64,000 nucleotides of DNA from Sabellastarte sp. h YS-2021 (lineage: Eukaryota; Annelida; Polychaeta; Sabellida; Sabellidae), in contig OZ024929.1 of the NCBI GenBank assembly GCA_964017235.1, positions 26,223,464 through 26,287,463 of the forward strand. The letters are read 5' to 3'. The position numbers and the translations under genes are program-made. The notes under the pieces are model-generated. The model did not search any database. It saw nothing but the letters and a program-made list of their open reading frames with translations, and was not told the DNA's origin. This document shows positions 36,901 through 48,900 of this stretch, piece after piece. Positions within the stretch are counted from its first letter, which is position 1. Each line of letters opens with the position of its first letter.

Positions 36901-39900
36901 AGGTACAAGTTCCCATTTTTATTGACCAAGCCCCCACATTTTTCGGACATAGGGGGGAACTGCCCCCACATTTCAAAATTTCTAGAATCAACACTGATGT
37001 GCACTCTTCTTTTTTTTTCTTTTTTTTTATATAAGTGTGGCACATAAAATACATTTCAAATAAATTGAACATAAATATATAATGCTGCAAAGTAATGTAA
37101 AAAAAAACCCAACTTTAATGTAATTTGAAATAGTTAATGTTTTTGGGGTGCACTCCTTTGTAGAACTCCTGCTGAGGGATCTCGCCCCACTAGTCGAGGG
37201 TCTGTTGGGAGTGGTCCCCCTCCACGCCCTGAGTACTCCGAGTCATTGCCCACATCTAGACCAGGATCTGGTGGCCGCCCATCCAGTAAGTACAAGTAAA
37301 TTGTTTTACACAAATCTGTTGAACTCATCTGACATATTGTTTGGGTGCTGCTCCTTAGTCAGTGATATTTCTGCAATAAAGGTTTGGTTTATGAATAATT
37401 TTGAAAAGCATAGCAGTGACTGTGAAATCCTCTAAGAAATGTGAGGGGTACGATAATGGAGTTTAAGGCCAACAATACTAGCGCGAGTAAGTAATTACCT
37501 CAAAAAAAGTTTTGTTTATTTGATCCTTTGCCACTTTTATAGGTTTATGACAGTCTGGTAAATAGGGAAGAAGGAGAAGCAAACTTATTGCAGGATATTT
37601 ACCCCAGTCTGAAACTAATATCTCAAAACAGGTCTTAGTTGTACAAAGGAAATAGAGTAATGTCCTCTTGAAGATTTTCATATTGTAAACATGTATCGTG
37701 CATCTGATGTAAGAAGTGTGGTTGTTAACGCTCAACAAGAGGAGAGGGTTATTGCAGTCAGTTTTGTTCTGTATTTCTGTCCTGTCTGTACACCGTTTTG
37801 CTATTATAAACATCGATTTCAAATTTGGTGGGCAGATTCTTCATGGGATACACAGAGATTCCTATAAATTTTGTGAAATTGTAGTGAAAATTAATGTCAA
37901 GAGATAGTTTTTGGTCAGGTTGCAGGTAACCAACCCTCCTATTAGATTAGATGTGTCCGAAGTCTGTACGTCTGTCCCGTCTGTCAGCATTTTGGTTTCC
38001 AGACTCTAACTCAAACACAAATCCCTAGATCAATTTGAAACTTAACAGGGTGGTAGGGCACCACCTAGGCTAGGGTGCTTTTGAAATTGGTACCATTTGG
38101 AAAGCAAGGTGACCACCAAATTCTGTTTCCTGACACTAACTTGAAGATGCTTCAGCTGATCGATTTAAAACTCAACAGGGTGGTAGGGCACCATATAGGC
38201 TAGGTTATTTTTTAATTGGTGCCATTCGGAAAACAATCTCATAGTGTTCAATGTGCTGTTTTCCCCAGGCTGTAAGATGCAAGCATATCTGATACTATTT
38301 TTACCTCACAGCCCTAATGGGCTGTCGGGGTATTCTCATCCATGGTGTCAGAGTGGGCGGGCAGCGGGAAAATGTTTGTCTGGGCTGTATTGCAGAAACT
38401 GGAAGGTGGAGGAAGTTCATACTTGGTAGGGACATTGGTTAGGGGGTGTAGGTGTGTAATGTCTTGGTGTGACCTTGTTTTGACCTTTGACCTTGCCGTG
38501 GTGACCTTGACCTATAATATCTTTTCTGGGCTATATCTCAGCAACTGTAAGGTGTAGGAAGTTGATACCTGGTAGGGAAATTGGTTGAAGGTTGTAGGTG
38601 TGCAGTATCATGTTGTTATCTTGATTTGACCTTTGACCTTGTCGTAGTGACCATGAGTTTAAATTCTTGTCTGGGCTATTTCTTGGATTCCGTAAGATGT
38701 AGAAGGTTGAGACTTGGTAGTAACATTGGTTAGGGGGTATAGGTGTGCATCATAGTGTGACCTTTAACTTTGGTTTTGGTAAAATATGTTCACCTGCCAT
38801 ATTTGAGAACTGTTTCTCTTATGACAAATATGTATAGATTTTCCAGTAAGTAAAATTACAGCTTCATAATTTTTAGTTTACTGTTTTATTGCGTTAATAC
38901 ATCTTACTAGTGGACAGATGCATTTGTCTGGCGCCCTGATGGTCTCGCCATACGTTAAAAAAAACGTCCTGAGCTGGGCTCTGGCCGGGACCGGTAGTGT
39001 CCTGTTCATCGCCAGGTAGCTGTGTAGCCTCCCTGCCAGTGTACTGCGCTTGTGCGTGCATGCGCACTTCCTCTTTTTGTTTGGCGCGAAGAGAGTTAGT
39101 CAGTTTTTTTATAAGCTGAAGTAAATTATCTTGTTTGTGTGGAAAACGTTTGTTATTCTCAAGAATTTTGTGTTCAGGATACAGTTGAATTATCATGGCA
39201 TCTCCAGGAGAGTTTAAGGGGCAGAGGAGAGGTTTGTGTGGCCATATTATGGCTGCATTTGATTTACATGAAAAATGCGCGCGTTGTCATAAAAAGAAAG
39301 TGGGAGATGATCCTTGTGTGAAAGGAAAAGCTTGTAACATTTGTGAAGGTTTTACTGATGCACAACGCAATACATTGGCCACCCTATCTTAAAAGATTTG
39401 AAAGGACAAAAAGGCAGGTCCATTCAGTGCGATCACATCCCAGTTTTTGAGAGTAATGTAGCAGCACCAGATACGCCCAATAATCCCTGGAAAGGCAAGC
39501 ATCCTAAGAAACAAGCTAGGATCTCTGTGGCCATGCCGCCGGACGATTGGCTCTGCCAAAAGCTAGAAAGATTGAATACTACTGTAGCTGAAGGCTACCC
39601 TTCAAGAGCACAAGATTCGGCTGGCCTCAAACGTGAGCAGTTTGTTAAGATCCCGAAAAGTCAGAGTAGATGGTATCAAATGCACACTATTAAACTGGAG
39701 GGTCCTCATCGTCCCGGAAAGAACTTATTTAGTTGGAGCAACACAGAGGTCAAAGTTAATTCTCAATTTCCTAGGATCATTAAGACTTCCTCTTATTCTC
39801 CAGCAGGACCACCTTCCAGACCCATCTCTCAGGATTATTTGTGTCACTGGGAAAGGTGTGCTAGAGAGGGGAGTTACATAGTGAACAGTGCTGCTGGGTT

Positions 39901-42900
39901 CAATCAGTGCTCATCCGAACTGCAGGAAGGGATTTCTAACAATGTGGCTTTTCTCTCTGCAAAAATTAACAAAGGCAAAGCTCCTAAAGAAGTCACAGAG
40001 GCCCTGAAGGACATTAAAGATTACATGGCGTTTCATCAGAACGTGTCAGTTGTCATGGGAACAGCTTTACAGCACCTGGCGGACAGTCTTTTTGTGAACT
40101 TGACAAATTTAGTGCTCATCCGTCGTGATTCTTATTTAGAGCATGTTAAACAGGGCATGAAGCCGGATACTTGGAATTTGCTGAGAAATGCCCCAGTTTT
40201 TGTGTATGGCCTATTCCCTGACTCTGTTTTGTGTACAGCGGAGCAAGATATTACTAAATTTGAGTCTGCAGGAGTTGCTCCAGTGCCCGGTCCGGGCGCC
40301 TCGCATACTCCAACCGGAGAGGGAATTTTAGGTACCGCCCGTATGAAAGGAGAGACACCAACAGAGGTTCAGGTCGAACTGATCAAGCCCAACAGCCATG
40401 GCGCCAATTTTCTAGAAATCGAAACAGGGGCCGTGGACGTGGTAGAGGTTCAAAGTTCAAACCCTCGTTTTTCTAAGTTGAGAGGTCTCAAAACTTACAA
40501 GTGACAATCACTGTGTTTTTCCAACCAAGTTGAGTGTAGAAATAAGCAGGTTGGGTTCAATGTGTCAAGTAAAACAAACTGTAAACCATTCAGTGTTAGA
40601 CAGTGTAAGATTTCTCAAACCAAAGCAGACTTTGATAGGGCAAGATCCCAAACAGGCTGTATCTTGTATAGGTGTTGTCAGTCATGTTCCTATTGTAACT
40701 TTACACGGGCAGCCGCAAAGGAAAGGCTTAAGCCCCGGTCAGTATTTGAACAAAATAAACCTTGTCAAAGGTGTCTCTTGTGTAAATCAATGTCTTTCTG
40801 CTCCTATTGCTCCAAATATTCCCAATGTTGCCATAGAGATCAGTGTCGGGGGAAGGCTTCACAGATTCTGGCAAGTTTGGCAGAAATTGGGTGCGAATCC
40901 CAGAGTGGTGTCCATTTTGAAAGAAGGCTATTCTCTGCCCTTCCGGGAAGGCCACCACTCAGCATGTTTCCCTTGATTATAAGCAAGTACGCAAACCCGC
41001 TCAAAAACAAGTCTCTCACAGAAGCTTTGGCCTCCTTCGTTCAAAAACAGGCTGTCGAGAGAGTGGTTGTCAGGTGCTCACTAGCCTTTTACAACCGGCT
41101 CTTTCTGGTCCCAAAACCCAACAGAAAATGGTGACCAATCTTGGATCTCAGCCACTTAAATCTGTTTATAGAAACAAAGACATTCAAAATGGAGACTCCA
41201 GAGACCATAAGACTGTCCCTCCACAAAGACCAATGGGTGACCTCGCTGGACTTCAGCGATGCGTATTTCCACATTCCAATAAATCACAGGTCCAGGAAAT
41301 ATCTAAGGTTTTACCTAAACAAACTTTCCAGTTCACTGCTCTTCCCTTTGGATTGGCAACAGCCCCATTGGAATTCACCAAAGTGGTCAAAGAGGTGAAG
41401 CTTATGGCTCAAGCCAGAGGTATCAGGATCCACCAGTACCTAGACGACTGGTTACTGAGAGCCCCATGCCAGGAAACTTGCCTACGACATACCAGACCCT
41501 CTTGGCCTGTGCTGCGATCTGGATTGGGTGGTCAACATGCAGAAATAAGAGCTGACCCCTCAGCAGGATTTCAATTTTGTCGGCTACCGGTTCGACCTAT
41601 TGACCGGTCGGGCCTTGCCCACTCAAGAAAGATGGTTGACCCTCCGGCAGAAGTTACAATTGCTCAAGACCAAGGACAGCTGCACAGTCAGACAGTTCAT
41701 GTCTTTGATAGGTCTACTCACAGCCACAGAAAAGCAGGTCTGGTCAGGTCACCTTCATATGAGGCCCATTCAATGGCACCTGAAGTGACACTGGCACGTT
41801 CCGGAGGTGTTGGAAAAGATTATCCCATTGCCAAAATCTCTACACCTGCACCTGGATCGGTGGTTAGAAGAGAAAAATGTCATCCGGGGGCAACCGCTGC
41901 ATCTCGTAGGCCATGCTCTACAGATGTTTACAGAAGCCTCAAACGAAGGTTGGGTCACACACTTAGAGGACTTTACTGCAAGAGGCGTCTGGTCAGAACC
42001 AGAAAGTCGCCTCCATATAAACTTTCTAGAGTTGAAAGCAGTGTTCCTGGCCCTCAAGGACTTCGAGCATCTTTGCAAGGGTCAGATTGTGTTGATAGCC
42101 ACGGACAACACCACTGTGGTTTTGTACATCAACAAGGAGGGCGGTATGAGATCCGGCTCTCTATGTGCCGGATAAACTGCCCTCCTCTGGAGACTTCTGT
42201 CTTGGTGCCATCCCAGGGGAATAGTCCTGAGGGCAAGACGCATTCCAGGCCGCTTGAATGTAATCACGGACAAATTGTCCAGATACAAACAAGTGATACA
42301 CGGAGTGGTCCCTATCTAAGCAGGTGTTCAATCTCTTGTGCTCCAGGTGGGCCCGGCCACAAATCAACTTGTTTGCAACCCGGTACAATCACAAACTGCC
42401 TAAGTTTGTTTCACCGGTACCAGATCAAACAGCCTGGACAGTGGACGCCTTGAGTCTCCAATGGGAGAATCTGGATGTTTACGCCATCCCACCAGTCTCA
42501 TTGCTCAACGAGGTGGTATCCAAGGTCATGGATCAGGGTTGCAGCAGAATGATCTTGATTGCACTGGGATGGCCCAACAGCTGGGTTCTGGACTGTCAGT
42601 GCAAATTCCCTTTGTTCTTCCTCTACAACCAGATCTGGTGACACTGTTCAATGGACATCCGCACCAGAATCCCAAGAATCTGAACTTGCATGCGTGGCTC
42701 CTAGAACCTCCACTATTCAGAAACAAGGTTTCTCTGAAGTGGCAGCAAGGATTGAGGCTCCTCAAAGATCTTCAACCAGAGCAGTCAACAAATCGAAGTC
42801 GGCCATTTTTGTCAAATGGTGCAGGGCAAAAGAGGTGGACTTCAGGTCGCCCTCTGTAACCCAAATTGCGGATTTTCTGTTGCACCTTTTTCAGGATAGA

Positions 42901-45900
42901 AAATTGCAACCCAGCACTGTAGAAGGCTATAGGACTGCTATTGCTGATATGGTAGGCAATGACAAGTTAAATATCAGCAAAGATGAAAATTTAACCCGCT
43001 TGTTGGACAGCTTTCATAGAGATAAGCCTAAGGGCAGACGAGGAATTCCCACATGGAGCCTCTCTCTTGTGCTCCACCAGCTTACCAAGGCTCCCTTTGA
43101 ACCTTTGCGGAAGGCTCCTCTTAAACTCTTTTGAGACAGTCCTTCTGTTGGCTTTAAGTTCCGGCAAGAGACATAGTGAGATTCATGCCTGGTTATACAA
43201 AAACATCCGTCATCAGGAGAATTAGAGCAACGTCTCTCTTTATCCTCCCGTTTTCCTGTCCAAGAATCAGCTGGCTAGGGAGGGTCCCTCTTGTGTGGCC
43301 CCAGTGGTTATACCAGCTTTAGCTCCAACTTTGGACAAATCCTTCCTGGAGGATAAGAGTCTTTGTCTGGTGAGAGCCTTGTGTTACTACCTGGACAGAA
43401 CCAAGGATTTGCACAAGGGTAAAGACCTAGTATTTGTGATATTGTTCCTGCTACCATCTCCTCCTGGATCAAGCAAACTGTTCTTCTGTGCTACCAACTC
43501 TCTGATGAGGAAGCCCAGAACCTGCATCAAGTTGGAGCCCATGATGTTTGGGCTTTTGCGGCTTCTAAGGCCTTCCAAGGGGCGGGGCCTCATTGGACCA
43601 GATCCTCTCAGCCTGCTATTGGAATGCCCATAATACCTTTACACAGTTTTATCTGAAAGACGTGGCTTGGGCAGATACAGAACTCTACCACTTAGGCCCT
43701 GTGATAGCTGACCAACAGGTCCACAAATGGTATAGTATTATTACTATTGTAGCAAAGCACAGGAATGTATATAGTGTACATATTTTGAAAAAAAAAAGAA
43801 AGAAAGTCGTCTACACTTGGTTCTGGGCTGCCATGAAACCAAAGTGGGCCCAGGAGTATAGTGATAGTAACTTCAGTTCCTGTTCTTCCTCCTCTACTAG
43901 GTGGGTCGGAACTCTAGTCTCCCTCTCAGTTCTCCCTGTACACTCAGGTCGAGTTTGTACAAAGAAAAAGGGGGGGGGGGGGGGGGGGGGGGAGGGTGTT
44001 TTGCTTAGGGCTGGTCGACTTAACCATTGCCTCAGTCACCCTTATTACTAGTCAGAGTTCTGGGAAATTTCCCCTTATTCAGCTACCCTCCATCCACTGG
44101 GTAGTTATTCTGCATCTGTCCACTAGGTAAGATATATTAACGCAATAAAATGGAAAATTTAATAGTAAATTAAATTTTTGTAAGTTAATACCTTACCTAG
44201 TGGACAGGGGGACTCCCACCTTTCCTTCCCCGCTATTCTAAGATAAAAAAGGTGACTTTCTAAATTAACAACAAAAAGAGGAAGTGCACATGCACGCACA
44301 TGCACAGTACACCGGCAGGGAGACTACACAGCCATCTGGCAAATGAACAGGACACTACCGGTCCCGGCCAGAGCCCAGCTCAGGACGTTTTTTTCTAACG
44401 TTTGGCGAGACCAGCAGGATGCCAGACAAATGCATCTGTCCACTAGGTAAGGTATTAACTTATAAAAATTTAATTCACTATTAAATTTTCCATTTTATTG
44501 CGTTAATACATCCTATCCAATGGACAATAGCTTATCCGGTCGGCGCAGACCGGCCCGCCAAACGTCAGAAAAAGACGTCCTGTGTTTCCACCGGCCAGGC
44601 CGGTCCAGTGCTGTGCACTCGCCAGATGGCGTGTGGTACTTCCTTCCTGTCTAGACAGCGTGACGTCATAGCATCTTTTTCGTTTGGCGCATGCTTGTGT
44701 ACACGGAATTTTTTCAACAGAACTTTAACTTCAGATTTTTATTATTTTGGTGAGAATTGTTTTATAAACTTGTATCAACATTGTTCAGGGAGTATATAGA
44801 ACGTTTTGAACTTATTATTTTGCTGCCATCAGATCATTATGTCTTCTCCGGGCCAGAAACATGGTAGCTGTGGCCACATCATGGCAAGTTTTGACAGCCA
44901 TTGTTTCTGCGCACGCTGCAGAGAGAAGGGTAAAGGCACGGACCCTTGCATTACCAATAATGATTGCCAGGCTTGTAATTCCTTGACTGAGGAACAACGT
45001 GTTCAGTTGTCTACCCCCAGTTATCGTTTAAAGAAAGAGAAACGTGATTTAAAGAAAGCTTCAGATACTCCCACCAAGGACTCAGACAGTTCCACCCTCA
45101 TTCACCCGTCCTCTGTGACGGTAGTGGGGGCTGTGGACGGCCAGGGTATGGTACAGTCCCCTGGTTCGAGTTCCTCTGCCAAGAAGAAGAAATCATCATC
45201 TTCTGACAAGAAATCTACTTCTAAATCCTCTACGTCTTCAGAGAAGCCGGTTAAGTCGCCTACCACTCACAGATCCTCAGCTGACGCAAGGATTGACGAG
45301 CTCGACCAGAAATGGTCGGTTAGGTTTAACAGACTAGAGGCTATCTTGCTTGCAAAGACTATGGATAAGGAACCGACTTTCTCCACAGTTAAAGTCACTC
45401 CTACTGCTACAGCTCCGGCTGGCATTGCCAAGTCCGCTGAACCGTTCATCAGACCGACAGCTGCTCAGACTTCAGATTTGGCTGGTGGCCGTGATTCCCC
45501 ACATAGTCAGGCTACCGACAAGTCGAGTTCTTCATCTTCTGATAGTAAGCACCCATCTTCAGATTTGCATGGTGTATCTCAGACTGCTCCTAAAGCTCAG
45601 TCGACCAGCAAGTCGCACAGGGAGAAATCGACTACCGACCGACGTTCAGATCTGCCTGGTACCGACCCACCCTCTTCTCAACAGGTCACCAGCAGGTCGT
45701 CCCCTACACCGGCCGGCCTACAGAACCAACCGGCTATGGATACTGATTCTGACTCAGATTTCTCCGACCAACCTCCAGTAGACATTTTTGTCGAAGAAGG
45801 TGAGTTGTCCGACCAGGACCCAGATGCTACCACTACTGATCCTGACCAAACCCTCTCGGAAGATCAGAATTATAGAGAGACTATGAGAGGGATCAGGTCT

Positions 45901-48900
45901 TATATGGGCTGGTCCCATATTCCTGATATGGACACAACGGCTACTGCATCTGACGACAACCCCTTCGCCGGACCTCAGTCTCAGCCCGCAGGAAAGGTCT
46001 CAGTTAAAATGCCAACCGATGAATGGTTGTGCAAGAAGATGGGCAAACTTAATCTGACACTGGTGGAGGGCTACCCCTCACGCAGTTCTGAGGCAGGGGG
46101 ACTGCTAAAAGATCAGTTTATTAAGCCAGCCCTTTCCCAAGCGAAATGGTACGGTTTTGTACCCGGCCAGCAGAAGAGTGACACTGGGACTGAGAAGACT
46201 GTTACTTCATGGTATACCGACGCCTCAAAGATCAACAGCACATACAGCCGTATTGCTAAGGCAGCAGGTATCTCTTCAACACCTCCAGCCTCCCGACAGA
46301 TCTCTCAGGACAACCTCAGACGTTGGGAGAAATCGGCCAGGGAAGCCTCTACTATATGTAATCAGGCGGCTGGGTTCAATAGGTGTTTGTACAGAGTCCA
46401 GGAGAATATGAAGGGACAGTTGAAAACTATCAAAGCAGAAATGGCCAAAGGGAAGTCTGCTTCCAAAACAGCTGATGCAGCCGACGAACTTCAATTTCTA
46501 TTGAACTTTAACACCAGCATCACTCAGGCCATGGCAAAGACCCTAGAACATTTGAGTGACTTTGTTTTTGTGTCGGTGGCCAATACGACCTTGACTCGTA
46601 GAGATTCGTATCTGTCACATCTTAAAGCGGGCATCAAGCCAGACACATTGGCTTCCCTGAGGACTGCACCTCTCCACACTCCAATGCTCTTCCCTGATGA
46701 AGCCCTCAGACAAGCTGAACAAGATATCGCCGCCTTTGAAAGCAAAGGTCAGCTTCAGTCGGGAAAGAAGGGTCGTTTCCACCCTTATGAACGCCCTGAA
46801 AAGCGTGGAGATAATAGAAAACAGGAACGACCGGCATGGAAGAACATTGGTCAGCGTGGACAAGGCAAGAAGCATAAGGGCAAGGCCTCCTTCTACTCCT
46901 CGAGACCGGCCAAGGGCCAGCAGTCTTACAAATGACAGTTATTATGTAAACAGTTTGACAACAGGACTGCTGGCCGGGAGCACCTTACAGAGACAAAAAG
47001 ACACTTTTGCAAACTTAAATGTTGTACCTTGTGTTCCTTCTGCGCCCGGGCATTCGCAAAAGAAAGAAATAAGTCCCGGGGCAGCAGTTTGTCTTTCTCA
47101 GAAAAGTTACAAAATAAAATCTGTGAAACTTGCTTCTTGTGTCACTCCATCGTCTTATGTCAAAACTGTGGTAAATGTCAAAAATGCTGTAACAAACCCA
47201 CCTGTAGGGGCCAGACTACAGAGTTTCTGGCAGGTTTGGTTGGACCTAGGGTCCAGCCACAAAGTTGTCCGGATGTTAAGGTCGGGTTACATCCTCCCCT
47301 TCCAGAACAGGCCCTTTCTATCAAGGCACCCAACGGTCATAAGCCGCTATGTGAACCACCACAGGAACAGCTACCTGTCGGAGGCTTTGCATCAGCTTAT
47401 TTCCAAAAATGCGGTGGAACCGGTACAAAACCCAAAATCTTTAGGTTTTTTCAACCGGCTTTTCTTGGTACCCAAACCCAACAACAAGTGGAGGCCCATC
47501 CTAGATTTGAGCAATCTGAATCCCTTTCTAAAAGTGGAGAAGTTCAAGATGGAAACACCAGAAACCATCAGAACTTCCCTTCAACGAGGGGAATGGGTCA
47601 CCTCAATAGACTTCACGGACGCCTACTTCCACGTACCGATACAGGAACAATCCAGGAAATACCTGAGATTTCACGTCCAGGGGCAGACATACCAATTCAA
47701 GGCCCTGCCTTTTGGTCTGTCCACAGCCCCTCTGGAATTCACAGTCATAGCCAAGGAAGTGAAGTTAATGGCCATGCACAGGGGTATAAGAATCCACCAG
47801 TACCTAGACGACTGGTTGGTGAGGGCCAATTCCCACCCAGCCTGTCTCCAGCATACCAGAGATCTACTGAAAATATGCCAGGACCTGGGTTGGTTAGTCA
47901 ACAGGGAGAAATCAGAGCTGGAACCAAAACAAGTCTTCGACTTTGTAGGTTACCAGTTCGACCTCGAGTCCGGCCGGGTCAGACCCACACCGGACCGTTG
48001 GCAGACTCTCACAGCAAAGATTCAAGCTATCTTAGCTCGGCCGACCTGTCCGGTCCGGCAGTTCATGTCCTTGATAGGTCTCCTAACGGCCACAGAAAAG
48101 CAGGTCTATCTAGGCCGCCTACACATGAGGCCCGTGCAATGGCACCTCAAGAACAACTGGAGGGTACCGGAATCATTAGAAAAGTTCATTCCCATACCCG
48201 CTTCTCTACATCCACATCTAAAATGGTGGTTGGAGGAAAACAATGTGTTGCAAGGACAACCTCTACACCCACTACGCCATGCTCTGCAGATCTTTACAGA
48301 CGCATCAAAAGAAGGGTGGGGCGCTCACTTAGAAGAACACACAGCCAGAGGCGTGTGGTCTCTACCGGAAAGCAAACTGCACATCAATTACCTCGAGTTG
48401 AAAGCAGTCTTTCTGGCACTAAGAGAGTTTCAAAACCTCTGTTCCGGCAAGATAGTACTGGTGGCCACAGACAACACTACAGTAGTGTCTTACATCAACA
48501 AAGAAGGTGGCATGAGGTCGGGCCCTCTGTGTGCCCTTCTGTGGAGAATTTTGACTTGGTGTACGACCAACCAAGTAACCCTCAAAGCCCGTCACATCCC
48601 GGGCCGGCTAAATGTGGTAGCGGACAAGCTATCCAGACTAGGCCAGATTATTCAGACGGAATGGTCTCTCCACACAGAAACCTTTCAGGCGATATGCTTC
48701 AGGTGGCACCGACCTCTGGTGGACCTCTTCGCCACGAGGTTCAACAACAAACTGCCTCAGTTTGTGTCACCGGTGCCGGATCCCTTAGCGATTGCAGTCG
48801 ATGCACTCAGCATACCCTGGGAGAACCTGGATGCTTACGCTTTCCCACCAGTGGCCATCTTGGGCAAAGTAGTGGAAAAATTACTGAACTCCCCAGGCAA

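Larger units (their letters stand above)
38884..44492 (+). mobile_element. DIRS retrotransposon, decayed copy (element 1)
   Basis: Left inverted terminal repeat 38884-39083, right one 44271-44492, internal complementary region 44111-44218. Between them lie broken gag, RT/RNase H and tyrosine-recombinase frames in the order typical of DIRS. The internal complementary region spells the inverse of right end plus left end, with the joint TTCCA/TTTTATTG. DIRS elements are copied through RNA and inserted by a tyrosine recombinase rather than a DDE integrase, so no target duplication is expected. Confidence 0.9.

Noticed and set aside
37134-37328. 64-residue - strand frame
   Set aside because: It is the antisense shadow of ARMC9 exon l.
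41074-42453. 459-residue frame in element 1 as an intact protein
   Set aside because: Only a short part (about 41316-41480) reads as RT; the rest is the shadow of RT/RNase H in another frame.
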